Both the position numbers and the translations under genes were made by a program. Positions 26,555 to 35,266 of a stretch of DNA of 64,000 bases are shown piece after piece. The notes under the pieces are model-generated. The model did no database searches. It saw only the letters and a list, made by a program, of their open reading frames with translations, and was not told the origin of the DNA. Origin of the DNA: Peristeroidobacter soli (GTDB taxonomy: Bacteria; Pseudomonadota; Gammaproteobacteria; Steroidobacterales; Steroidobacteraceae); assembly GCF_004138485.1 (NCBI RefSeq), contig NZ_RYEV01000003.1, forward strand, positions 248,001 through 312,000, read 5' to 3'. The stretch's first letter is position 1. Every line of letters begins with the position of its first letter.

Positions 26555-26843
26555 AGGGGCCTGTTAACACTCATTTGATGGGCTGCGACGAGCTATTGCG
26601 GTTCAGGGCTAGGCGGGACGACCGCCGTGTACTCTGCAGTACATAAGGGAGGACTAACGACGTCCTGAACCGCAATAGCTCGTCCCATCTAATGATATTT
26701 ATTCATTAAATGGGTTGCGCCTCGAATCGCCCACAGCTGCGTTACAAAGCTTGCCCATATCGACATATGGGCTGCGCTTTGTGCCTTGCTGCAGGCGATT
26801 GGAGGCGCAACGCAACCCATCAAATGAGTGTTAACAGGCCCCT
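26555..26843. repeat. 289-bp bimodular palindromic element (MITE-like)
   Basis: Non-coding element with 33-bp terminal inverted repeats (26555-26587 and 26811-26843, one mismatch) starting AGGGGCCTGTTAACACTCAT. Inside are two hairpin modules, each bounded by an inverted TCATTnnATGGG motif (copies at 26571, 26684, 26703, 26816). Module 1 has a perfect 21-bp stem (26587-26607 with 26664-26684); module 2 has a long interrupted stem with a GCCCATAT/ATATGGGC core at 26753-26772. No transposase and no clear target duplication. It fills the 328-bp gap between the Fe-ADH stop and DUF2845, and its right end overlaps the Fe-ADH gene. Confidence 0.8.
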
Positions 26844-28015
26844 GCCGCCGTATTGAGCTTGCCCTCGACGCAGTTCAGATAGAGCTGAGCAAAATCAGCG
26901 ACCGTCACCGGGATGGGATTGCCGCCGGTGGAGGGGTCGTCGAATGCCTGTTGCGCGAACGTTCGCGCATGCTCAGGAGTAACGCCCAGCTCCGACAATG
27001 TATCCGGGACACCGATGGTATTTCGCAACTCCAGGATCCAGTCCAGGACGCCGTTGAACGAGTGCTGAGGCAGGTTCAGGTAGGCGGCCAGCCGCTGCAT
27101 CTTCGCGCCCAACGCCGGACGATTCCATGACAGCACATAAGGCATGACGACGGCATTGGTCAGGCCATGATGCGTGTTCAGGTTCGCCGAGCACGGATGA
27201 CTCAGGCTATGCATGGCGCCGAGCCCTTTTTGAAACGCCGTCGCGCCCATCAACGACGCCGCCATCATTTGCGAGCGGGCTTCGATGTCGTTGCCATCCT
27301 GCACGGCGGTGGCCAGATAGTCGTGCACCAGACGCATGCCTTCGAGCGCGATGCCCTCCGCCAGTGGATGATACGAGGGCGAGCAGTACGCCTCGAGATT
27401 GTGAGATAGCGCGTCCATGCCGACTGCCGCGGTGATTTTCGCCGGCAAACCCAGCGTCAGTTCGGGATCGGCAATCACGATGGACGGCAACATCTTGGGA
27501 TGAAAAATGATCTTCTTGGTGTGATCGCGCACATCGGTGATTACGGAAGCGCGCCCGACTTCGGAGCCGGTGCCGGATGTCGTCGGCACCGCGACGGCGG
27601 GCGCCATGCCTGAAACATTCACTCGCGTGAACCAATCCTCGCGATCTTCGAAGTCCCAGATCGGACGCGTCTGGCCCACCATCAATGCGACGGCCTTGCC
27701 CGTGTCCAGCGCGCTGCCGCCACCGAAAGCAATCACGCCATCGTGCGAACCGCTGCGGTAGGCATTCACTCCATTCGTGACGTTCGACTCCACCGGATTC
27801 GCTTGCACGTCGCTGAATACTTCACACGCGAGTCCCGCGGCCTTACACGCAGCGACGGCGTTGCCGATCATCGGCAGCTTCGCCAGCGCGGCGTCCGTGA
27901 CCAGCAGAGGGCGTTTCATGCCCAACGATTTACATGCGTCCGGCAACTCGGCGATGCGGCCGGGGCCGAAGCGCACGGCGGTGGGATAGTTCCAGTTGCC
28001 GCGTAACGAAGCCAT
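26831..28015 (-). CDS. Iron-containing alcohol dehydrogenase
   Basis: NAD-dependent group III alcohol dehydrogenase, 394 aa from the ATG at 28015. GGGSALDTGKA binds the nucleotide. The metal ligands align as D201 and H205 (in VGMDALSHNLEAY), H269 (GLGAMHS) and H283 (NTHHG), with the 14-residue spacing of the last two found in FucO-type enzymes. It is last in a four-gene operon and probably oxidises the alcohol of a gamma-glutamylated amino alcohol (inference from context). The last three codons and the TAA stop lie inside the right end of the palindromic element; the catalytic domain appears complete. Confidence 0.92.
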   Translation of the reverse strand: MASLRGNWNYPTAVRFGPGRIAELPDACKSLGMKRPLLVTDAALAKLPMIGNAVAACKAAGLACEVFSDVQANPVESNVTNGVNAYRSGSHDGVIAFGGGSALDTGKAVALMVGQTRPIWDFEDREDWFTRVNVSGMAPAVAVPTTSGTGSEVGRASVITDVRDHTKKIIFHPKMLPSIVIADPELTLGLPAKITAAVGMDALSHNLEAYCSPSYHPLAEGIALEGMRLVHDYLATAVQDGNDIEARSQMMAASLMGATAFQKGLGAMHSLSHPCSANLNTHHGLTNAVVMPYVLSWNRPALGAKMQRLAAYLNLPQHSFNGVLDWILELRNTIGVPDTLSELGVTPEHARTFAQQAFDDPSTGGNPIPVTVADFAQLYLNCVEGKLNTAAGAC

Positions 28016-28026
28016 GATGTGTTCCT

Positions 28027-29409
28027 TCAAGTGCGCGTGCGCAAATGGAATGACTTGGGGCGGGTGAGATGCTCGTAACCGACGACTGACAGCGTGCAGC
28101 CGCGGCCCGAGTCCTTCACGCCCACCCAGGCGAGCGCCGGGTCGAGATAGTCGCAACGATTCATGAACCATGTGCCGGTGTCGATGCGATCGCCGATCGA
28201 CAGCGCCGCGCCCTGGTCGCGAGTCCAGATCGCGGCGGTCAAGCCGAATGCGGTGTCGTTCATCAGTTCGATGGCCTGCTCGTCCGAGCTCACCTTCATC
28301 AGACCGGCGACCGGGCCGAAAATTTCCTCGCGCATGACGGTCATCGAATGGTCGACGTTCAACAGGGCCTGCGGGGCGAGGTAGGGTGTGCCGGGTTTGC
28401 TGTCAGCGAATTTCGCTTCGTCGATCGCGGGCTGCGCGCCGGCGCTGATCGATGCGGCGATCTGATGACGGATCGTGTCGGCGGCAGCGGTGCGGATTAC
28501 CGGACCGAGCGTGGTGGTCTGGTCGAGCGGGTTGCCCAGTACATATTGGTTGGTGAGGTCGAGGAAGCCTTCGACGAAAGAGTCGTAGATGCGTTCGTGA
28601 ACGTAAATTCGTTGTAAGCCACAGCAGGATTGGCCGCTGTTGAAATAGGCGCCATCGACGACGTTCTCGATGGCGTGCGCGAGGTCGGCGTCGTGTCTCA
28701 CGTACACCGGGTCGCATCCGCCGAGTTCCAGACCCACGCCGATGAAACGTTCCGAGGCCGCGCGTTGCACGGCGTGTCCCCCGGCGACTGAGCCGGTGAA
28801 GGCGACGAAGTCGATGCGGTGGTCGCGAATGAGTTTTTCGGTGTCGGCGTGGCTGAGGTGCAGAACTTGAAATACGCCATCGGGCAGGCCGGCTTGCTTC
28901 AGGCAGGTGGCGAAGCGTCCGGCGCACAGCGGCGTTTGCGCGGAATGTTTCAGGATCACGGCGTTGCCGGCCATCAGGGCCGGGATGACGCTGTTCACGG
29001 CGATGAGATAAGGGTAGTTCCAGGCGGCGATGGTGAGCACGACGCCCAATGGTTCTCTGCGAACGAAGCGAGTGAAGTTTTCTTTCGGGCCGGCGTCGAT
29101 GTCGGCGAGCGCTTGCGGAGCGATGGCGATCATGTGTCGCGCGCGCTCGAGCGTGCCGTTGACTTCGCTGGGTGAGTAGCGAATGGGGCGGCCCATTTGC
29201 CAGGTGAGTTCGGTGGCGATGTCGGCGCGCTGGCTTTCGAATATTTCGCAGAAGCGGGAGAGGACGGTTGCTCGCTCGGCGACGGAGGTGCCGCGCCACG
29301 CGCGCTGCGCCGCGCGGGCGCGATCCAGAGCTTCGTCTATGACCGCAGGGGTTGCCAGCTCCAGCTCGACGTAAACGCGGCCATCAATAGGACTGATCGT
29401 CTTTTGCAT
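28027..29409 (-). CDS. Aldehyde dehydrogenase (NAD(P)+)
   Basis: 460 aa, soluble. Start at the ATG at 29409 (MQKTISPIDGRVY); an open frame further upstream has no family similarity. Catalytic residues are all present: N131 (AAWNYP), E228 (GLELGGCD) and C262 within FNSGQSCCG. The Cys after the GG (normally Lys in ELGGKDP) and the Cys-Cys pair are small departures from the consensus. It lies 11 bp before the Fe-ADH and 166 bp after the ligase. In context it would oxidise the aldehyde made by the Fe-ADH to the acid. Confidence 0.92.
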   Translation of the reverse strand: MQKTISPIDGRVYVELELATPAVIDEALDRARAAQRAWRGTSVAERATVLSRFCEIFESQRADIATELTWQMGRPIRYSPSEVNGTLERARHMIAIAPQALADIDAGPKENFTRFVRREPLGVVLTIAAWNYPYLIAVNSVIPALMAGNAVILKHSAQTPLCAGRFATCLKQAGLPDGVFQVLHLSHADTEKLIRDHRIDFVAFTGSVAGGHAVQRAASERFIGVGLELGGCDPVYVRHDADLAHAIENVVDGAYFNSGQSCCGLQRIYVHERIYDSFVEGFLDLTNQYVLGNPLDQTTTLGPVIRTAAADTIRHQIAASISAGAQPAIDEAKFADSKPGTPYLAPQALLNVDHSMTVMREEIFGPVAGLMKVSSDEQAIELMNDTAFGLTAAIWTRDQGAALSIGDRIDTGTWFMNRCDYLDPALAWVGVKDSGRGCTLSVVGYEHLTRPKSFHLRTRT

Positions 29410-29436
29410 GTCGTCATCCGAAGCTGCACTGCCCGT

Positions 29437-29559
29437 GCCTGCGGCCGGGCCAAGTTGGCGACCCGGCCTTCGGCTGGGCGCCACGACGTTCCTCGAAGAG
29501 CGCGCATCCAATCTATTCCAGCCGCGTAGCTTTCCTGAAGCAGCGGCCCGGCCGCAGGC
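29437..29559. repeat. 15-bp inverted repeat between ligase and aldehyde dehydrogenase genes
   Basis: GCCTGCGGCCGGGCC (29437-29451) and its exact complement GGCCCGGCCGCAGGC (29545-29559) bracket about 93 bp. The interior contains a smaller hairpin CCCGGCC-ttc-GGCTGGG. It occupies most of the only large gap inside the catabolic operon and may set differential mRNA stability or be a REP-like insertion. Confidence 0.6.
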
Positions 29560-29575
29560 CGGTGCCGCGACTCGC

Positions 29576-30946
29576 TCAAATGATCTCGAAGTACCGCGCC
29601 AGCTCCCAGTCCGTAATATGCTTGCGGAACTCGCGTTCTTCCCACTCTCGGGTCGCGGCGTAGTGATCGACAAAGGCGTCGCCGAAGTATTCGCGTGCCA
29701 TGCGCGACTGTTTCAACCGTTGTGCGGCATCCCACAAAGTCCGTGGCAGCGCCAGCCGCTCTGGAAACTTGTGGTCGTAAGCGTTGCCTTCGACCAGCGG
29801 CTCCGGCTCGATCTTATGCTCGATGCCATACAGTCCCGATCCGAGGGCCGCTGCAAGAATGATGTAGGGATTCGCATCCGCCGCCGCGACTCGATACTCG
29901 ACACGCTGTGACTTAGCGCTCCCCGGAATGACGCGCAACGCGCACGTTCTGTTCTCGACACCCACCGTCGAATCCGTCGGTGCCCAGAAGCCCGGGATCA
30001 ATCGTGTATAGGAATTGACCGTCGGCGCCACCATCGCGAGCAGCTCCGGCATCAGCTGCTGCAGGCCGCCGACGAAATAACGCATCGTCTGACTCATCTG
30101 ATGCGGCTGGTCGGCGTCGTGGAACACCGGTTTGCCGTCACCATCCTTCAGCGACAAGTGAATGTGACCGCTCTGGCCCGGCCAGTCGCGCGACCATTTC
30201 GCCATGAAGGTGGCCATCATATTGTTACGCTGGGCCAGCACTTTGATGAACGTCTTGAACAGCGACGCCTTGTCCGCCGACGCCAGCGCCGCGTCGAAGG
30301 CGATCGCCGCTTCGATCACGCCCGGCCCGGTTTCTTCATGCAGCCCTTCGATACCGAAGTCCATCGTGTCGCAGGTCGCGAGCAGATGACGATAGAACTC
30401 CGACGCGGTCGAATTGCGAATCACGGAATAACCAAACCAGCCCGGCGCCATCGGTTTCAGATCGCGATAATGCTTGGCGCGCACCGACTCGGGTGTCTCG
30501 TCGAAAAAGAACACTTCGTACTCGAAGCCCGCGTACGGTTGGAAGCCGAGCTTCGCGGCCTTCTCGAGCACGCGTCGAAGCACGCCGCGCGGGCAGATCT
30601 GTTCGGCCGGCCCGGTGAACTCGCTCAGGAACAGCAGATTGTCAGCTTCGAACGGCAGCGGTCGGCAGGTTTCAGGAAGGATGCGCACCGGTGCGTCGGG
30701 GTAACCCGTGTGCCAGCCGGTGAACTTCACGTTGTCGTAGAGCTGATCCTGGCAATCCCAGCCGAGCACCACATCGCAGAAGCCGTAGCCGCTCTCCAAT
30801 GCCGAGATGAACTTCGCGCGCGACATGTATTTGCCGCGCATGATGCCGTCGACATCGAACACGCCGACTTTGACGTGCGACAGACCGCGCTGCTCGACGA
30901 TGGCTTTGGCGTCGGCAGCGCTCTTGACCTGGCGAGGTTCCATCAT
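29576..30946 (-). CDS. Glutamine-synthetase-family ligase (gamma-glutamyl-amine synthetase type)
   Basis: 456 aa. Joins an amine to the gamma-carboxyl of glutamate with ATP, as PuuA does for putrescine and GlnA4 of Streptomyces coelicolor for ethanolamine. GS features: FEYEVFFFDE (metal-binding E142/E144), EETGPGVIEAAI, SGHIHLSL (metal His) and RLIPGFWAPTDST with ENRTCALRV (ATP/Glu-binding Arg). The GS adenylylation loop Tyr is not evident. It overlaps the permease gene by 4 bp (ATGA). Its place next to an ethanolamine-type permease and two dehydrogenases points to amine catabolism, not ammonia assimilation. Substrate is inferred. Confidence 0.9.
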   Translation of the reverse strand: MMEPRQVKSAADAKAIVEQRGLSHVKVGVFDVDGIMRGKYMSRAKFISALESGYGFCDVVLGWDCQDQLYDNVKFTGWHTGYPDAPVRILPETCRPLPFEADNLLFLSEFTGPAEQICPRGVLRRVLEKAAKLGFQPYAGFEYEVFFFDETPESVRAKHYRDLKPMAPGWFGYSVIRNSTASEFYRHLLATCDTMDFGIEGLHEETGPGVIEAAIAFDAALASADKASLFKTFIKVLAQRNNMMATFMAKWSRDWPGQSGHIHLSLKDGDGKPVFHDADQPHQMSQTMRYFVGGLQQLMPELLAMVAPTVNSYTRLIPGFWAPTDSTVGVENRTCALRVIPGSAKSQRVEYRVAAADANPYIILAAALGSGLYGIEHKIEPEPLVEGNAYDHKFPERLALPRTLWDAAQRLKQSRMAREYFGDAFVDHYAATREWEEREFRKHITDWELARYFEII

Positions 30947-32505
30947 GATGCAGTGTCAACCTTGGTGGTGCCGTAGCCTTCGCGTTCCGGATGACCATGC
31001 TGCCCCCCGGTCATGGCGAACTCTTCCTCGGGCGACAGCACGAGTTTGTGACGCCCCACCAAGGCGAAGTACAGGACACCCGCGACATACCAGGCCAGCG
31101 CCGAGTACACACCGGCTCGATACACCGGATCTTGCAGCTGGAAGTACAGTGTGACGATGGCGATCACGACCGTCGCCGCCGCACCGGGAATGCCGAGGGG
31201 GCTGCGATACGGCCGCTCGATGTTCGGCATGTTCTTGCGTAACAGGATGAATGAGATGCCCTGGAACGCGTACGAGATCATCGCGCCGAACACCGCCATG
31301 TTCAGCAACGTCGCGCCAATGATCGCGCCGCCTTTCTCCGCGCCGCGCGAGAACCATACAGCGAGGATCACAGCTAGGCCGATGGCTGCGCCCGTGAACA
31401 AAGCGATGTGCGGAGTCTTGCGCGAGCCGTGCGTGATCGACATTACCGCCGGGTAGTAGCCCGCGCGTGACAGCGAATATATCTGTCGACCGAACGCGAA
31501 GATGATCGTGTGGAAACTGGCGATCAGGCCGATCACCGCCAACAACGCGAGCAACTTCGCGATGTCACCCGCGAAGATCACGCGGAAGCCATCGAGCAAC
31601 GGCTCGGCGGAAGTGGCCAGCGAATACGCGCCGTGCAGCTTGCCTTCGTCGGCGGAGCCGATGGATGCATTCAGCAGCATGATCATCAGTGCCGAGACGA
31701 TCAGCGTGAACATGCCGAAGATCAATCCTTTCGGCATGTCCTGTTTCGGGTCGACCGACTCTTCAGCGGCGAGCGGCAACTCCTCGATCGCCAGGAACAG
31801 CCACACGGCGAAAGGCAGGGCAGCGAGCACGCCTTTCCAACCGAAAGGCAGGAAGGTGCCGCCGCCTTGGGTCAGCTCGATGGGCTTGCCGTCCGGGCCG
31901 GCGGCGATGTTCAGTGCCCAGCGCGAGAAGTCCGCGTGGGGAATCGCGCTGACCCAGAACACCACCAGCACCGCCAGCGCCATCACTGTGACGACCACGG
32001 AAATCTTGAAAGACAGCTCCACGCCCGCGTAATTGAGCAACACGAACACCAGATAACAACCGATCCACCACAACGGTTGATACGCGGCTGGAGTTTCGAA
32101 GATGCCGGTGAGATAGGAGCCGATGAAGAACACGATCACCGCCGGCGTCATGATGTATTCGATGCTCTCGGCCAGGCCGGTGATGAAGCCGCCCCAGGGA
32201 CCCATGGCGCTGCGAGCGAAGGAATACGCACCGCCCGTGTGCGGCAGTGCTGGAGACATTTCCGCCAGGCTGAAGATCAGCCCCAGATACATGATGGCGA
32301 TGATGATGGCCGCGATGAACAAACCGCCCCAGCCGCCGGCGCCGATGCCGAAGTTCCAGCCGGAGAAATGCCCCGAGATCACCGCGCCGACACCCAGCGC
32401 CCATAACGACCAGACTCTCGCGTGGCGCCGTAGCCCGCGTTTCTCGAAGTAATCCTTGCCGGCGTTCTGATAGGTCACGCCGCCAACCGTCTTCTTGTCT
32501 GTCAT
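30943..32505 (-). CDS. APC-superfamily amino acid/ethanolamine permease
   Basis: 520 aa from the ATG at 32505 (AGGGAGAAT before it), about 12 transmembrane helices. The N-terminus GGVTYQNAGKDYFEKRG and SLWALGVGAVISGHFSGWN, then MSPALPHTGGAYSFARSAMG, match the ethanolamine permease family of the APC superfamily closely as I remember it. It should import ethanolamine or a related amine across the inner membrane. First gene of the operon; overlaps the ligase start by 4 bp. No EutBC ammonia-lyase genes are nearby. Confidence 0.9.
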   Translation of the reverse strand: MTDKKTVGGVTYQNAGKDYFEKRGLRRHARVWSLWALGVGAVISGHFSGWNFGIGAGGWGGLFIAAIIIAIMYLGLIFSLAEMSPALPHTGGAYSFARSAMGPWGGFITGLAESIEYIMTPAVIVFFIGSYLTGIFETPAAYQPLWWIGCYLVFVLLNYAGVELSFKISVVVTVMALAVLVVFWVSAIPHADFSRWALNIAAGPDGKPIELTQGGGTFLPFGWKGVLAALPFAVWLFLAIEELPLAAEESVDPKQDMPKGLIFGMFTLIVSALMIMLLNASIGSADEGKLHGAYSLATSAEPLLDGFRVIFAGDIAKLLALLAVIGLIASFHTIIFAFGRQIYSLSRAGYYPAVMSITHGSRKTPHIALFTGAAIGLAVILAVWFSRGAEKGGAIIGATLLNMAVFGAMISYAFQGISFILLRKNMPNIERPYRSPLGIPGAAATVVIAIVTLYFQLQDPVYRAGVYSALAWYVAGVLYFALVGRHKLVLSPEEEFAMTGGQHGHPEREGYGTTKVDTAS

Positions 32506-32632
32506 GCGATTCTCCCTTTCAAAGGAATGCAAATCGCTCGCGACCCACATTCCTTGTCACTGTTGTTCGAGGATGAATGCGACGAATCGACTATACGCCG
32601 ACCGTGTGGGGAGGGCGCAAGGGCGGGAAAGA

Positions 32633-33511
32633 TCAGGAAGCCAGTTCGACGACCGGTCGTTCGGCGCTGGTCGTTGCTGGTGCATTGGCCATGGCGATCC
32701 GGTTCCTTCCCTGGCATTTGGCCTTGTAGAGCGCCTGGTCGGCGGCCCGTAACAATGTATCGGGTGCTGTATCGTGGAAGCCGGGGCTGCCGGGCGCGAT
32801 GGCGGCGACGCCGCCGCTGATGGTGATGCGCTCACTGGATTCGGCGGAGCCGCTCGAGATGGCCATCCGCCAGATCCGCCGGCGCAAGCGTTCTGCATAC
32901 AGGCCGGCGCGGTGAGCATCGACGCCGGGCAATACCACCGCGAACTCTTCACCGCCGTAGCGGGCGACCAGATCGCCGCCGCGCCGGAAGCTCTCATCGA
33001 GGGTGCGTGCCACCCGGCGCAACACTTCGTCGCCGTGGGCATGACCGTAGGTGTCGTTGAAGTGCTTGAACTCGTCGAGATCCAGGAAGATCAAGGACAG
33101 CGGCCGCTGTTCACGGCGGGCCCGGCGCACTTCGCGATCCAGGGTGCGATCGAAATGGCGGCGGTTGGCGATGCCGGTGAGCGGGTCGGCGGCCACCAGA
33201 TGACGCAGGCGGCGGTTCGCGGTTTCCAGGGCCAGCCGCAGACGGCTCAGCTCTTCGTTGCGGGTTTCCAGCGCCCGGGTGCGGCTGCGGACCCGATTCT
33301 CCAACTCGGCATGGGCTGCCTGCAGTTGTGCTTCGGCCCGTTGACGTTGCGCCAGCTCGTTTTCCAGCTCCCGGGTGCGCCGGGCCAGGCGGCCATGCAG
33401 GACCAGGGTGCGGGCCAAAGCGGCAACAACCGTCAGTGCCAGGGCTGCGACCACTCCGATCGACAGATACGAGGTTAGGAGCTCAGGATCGAAGACGGTC
33501 GTCGGCTCCAC
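32633..33511 (-). CDS. Membrane-anchored diguanylate cyclase
   Basis: 292 aa, GTG start. One transmembrane helix (about residues 13-38), a coiled coil (about 41-105) and a GGDEF domain with intact active site GGEEF (186-190), DPLTGIANRRHF and an RxxD inhibitory site (RGGD, 177-180). It should make c-di-GMP from two GTP at the inner membrane. No sensory domain is seen beyond the helix and coiled coil. The gene stands alone between the permease operon and the divergent gshA. Confidence 0.93.
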   Translation of the reverse strand: MEPTTVFDPELLTSYLSIGVVAALALTVVAALARTLVLHGRLARRTRELENELAQRQRAEAQLQAAHAELENRVRSRTRALETRNEELSRLRLALETANRRLRHLVAADPLTGIANRRHFDRTLDREVRRARREQRPLSLIFLDLDEFKHFNDTYGHAHGDEVLRRVARTLDESFRRGGDLVARYGGEEFAVVLPGVDAHRAGLYAERLRRRIWRMAISSGSAESSERITISGGVAAIAPGSPGFHDTAPDTLLRAADQALYKAKCQGRNRIAMANAPATTSAERPVVELAS

Positions 33512-33682
33512 GGGTCTCCAGCAGTCGCTCGGAACAGGCCAATCAAAGCATAGTCGTCACTCGGGCGGTATCAGACTTTGCGACGTTCGAGCCGTCATTC
33601 ACTTGTGTCATTCGTGGCTGACGCTTGACGCATCGAACGCCCCTACCGGAAACTTGCCGGCCATTTCCAGTTCTGATCAGAC

Positions 33683-35266
33683 ATGAGCAGCTCCGGCATC
33701 GACCGCGCCTTCGAGCGTCGCCTGGCGACGCTGATCAACACGCGTGAGCCGCGCGTCCTGCAGAACGGCTTGAAGGGCGTGGAAAAAGAGTCGCTGCGCG
33801 TCTCGCCGGACGGCCACATCGAACAAAGCTCCCATCCGATCGCCCTCGGCTCGGCGCTCTCTCACGAGCACATCACCACCGACTACTCGGAGGCGTTGAT
33901 CGAGCTGGTGACGCCCGCGTTCCGCGAGTCCTGGCAGCTCCTGCAATACTTGTGCGACCTGCATCAGTTCGTCTACCGCCATCTGGGCGAGCAGCTGCTG
34001 TGGGCAACCAGCATGCCCTGCATGCTGACCGGCGACGCCGAAATCCCCATTGCCCGCTTCGGTCGCTCCAACATCGGCCAGATGAAAGAGGTGTACCGGC
34101 TGGGGCTGGGCAATCGTTACGGTCGCATGATGCAAGCGATTTCCGGCGTGCATTTCAATTACTCCTTTCCACAGACGTTCTGGCCGGTGCTGGCCGAAGT
34201 CTTGCAAGAGAAGAGCGCCGGGCAGGATTTCATCTCGGCGCAATATTTCTCGTTGCTAAGAAACTACCGTCGCCATGGTTGGTTGATTCTGTATTTATTC
34301 GGCAACTCGCCGGCGCTGTGCAGCTCGTTCGTGCGCGGCCGCGATCATCAATTGGAAACATTCGCGCCCGGCACGCTTTATGCCCCGTACGCGACGTCGC
34401 TGCGGATGAGCGACCTGGGCTATCGCAACAAGAGTCAGGCCGGCGTGAACATTTCGGTCAACAGTCTCGACGAATATGTACGGGATCTGACGGCCGCGGT
34501 GAGCACGCCCAATCCGGAGTACGAAAAGCTCGGCGTCAAGGTGGACGGCGAGTATCGGCAGCTCAACACCAACCTGCTGCAGATCGAGAACGAGTACTAC
34601 AGCTACATCCGGCCGAAGCGGGTGGCCCGCTCGGGCGAGCATCCGTCGCAGGCGTTGCGTCGTGGCGGCGTGGAATATGTCGAGTTTCGCGCGCTCGACG
34701 TGAGCGCGTTCGATCCGGTCGGTGTCAATCAGAACAAGCTGCGCTTTTTGGAAGCATTCGCGGCGCTGTGTGTACTGAAACAGAGCGATCCGATCGATGC
34801 CGGCGAGCAGGCACAGCTGGATGCCAATCATGCGGTGGTCGCGCGGCGTGGCCGCGAACCGGGATTGAAACTAAACCGCAATGGGCAGCCGGTAGAATTG
34901 CGTGCTTGGGCGCTGGAGCTCATCGACTCGATGCGTGGCATCTGCGAGTTGCTGGATCAAGGCGATGAGCGCAAGCCGTATACGGCCGCGTTGGATTTGC
35001 AACAGACCAAGATCGACGAGGTGGATCGCACACCCTCGGCGCGAAGCTTGCAAGAGTTGCGAACCACCGGTGAAAGTTTCGCTCAATTCGCGCTGCGGAT
35101 GTCCCGCGTGCACAAAGCGTACTTTCTGGACCTGTACCCACCCAACGAACAGCGCTTGGCGGAATTCAGTGCCGAAGCCCAGGAGTCGCTCGAGCGACAG
35201 GCCGCGGTCGAAGCCGCCGATGACATGACTTTCGACCAGTTCCTGGTCAAGTATTTTGCAAGATAG
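33683..35266 (+). CDS. gshA: Glutamate-cysteine ligase (gammaproteobacterial type)
   Basis: First and rate-limiting step of glutathione synthesis: ATP + Glu + Cys to gamma-glutamylcysteine, cytosolic. 527 aa, like the E. coli enzyme (518). The sequence GLKGVEKESLRVSPDG and DYSEALIELVTP at the N-terminus supplies the Glu metal ligands, and YVEFRALDVSAFDPVG is characteristic. gshB is not in the window. It follows a divergent GGDEF gene with a 171-bp intergenic region. Confidence 0.96.
   Translation: MSSSGIDRAFERRLATLINTREPRVLQNGLKGVEKESLRVSPDGHIEQSSHPIALGSALSHEHITTDYSEALIELVTPAFRESWQLLQYLCDLHQFVYRHLGEQLLWATSMPCMLTGDAEIPIARFGRSNIGQMKEVYRLGLGNRYGRMMQAISGVHFNYSFPQTFWPVLAEVLQEKSAGQDFISAQYFSLLRNYRRHGWLILYLFGNSPALCSSFVRGRDHQLETFAPGTLYAPYATSLRMSDLGYRNKSQAGVNISVNSLDEYVRDLTAAVSTPNPEYEKLGVKVDGEYRQLNTNLLQIENEYYSYIRPKRVARSGEHPSQALRRGGVEYVEFRALDVSAFDPVGVNQNKLRFLEAFAALCVLKQSDPIDAGEQAQLDANHAVVARRGREPGLKLNRNGQPVELRAWALELIDSMRGICELLDQGDERKPYTAALDLQQTKIDEVDRTPSARSLQELRTTGESFAQFALRMSRVHKAYFLDLYPPNEQRLAEFSAEAQESLERQAAVEAADDMTFDQFLVKYFAR

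Noticed and set aside
26555-26843. Target-site duplication of the palindromic element
   Set aside because: Flanks (GAAT on the left, GCCG on the right) show no convincing direct repeat, so transposition is not proven.
26831-32505. Putrescine (Puu) pathway
   Set aside because: Ligase and aldehyde dehydrogenase fit, but there is no PuuB-type FAD oxidase and the permease is of the ethanolamine type; an alcohol dehydrogenase suits an amino alcohol better.
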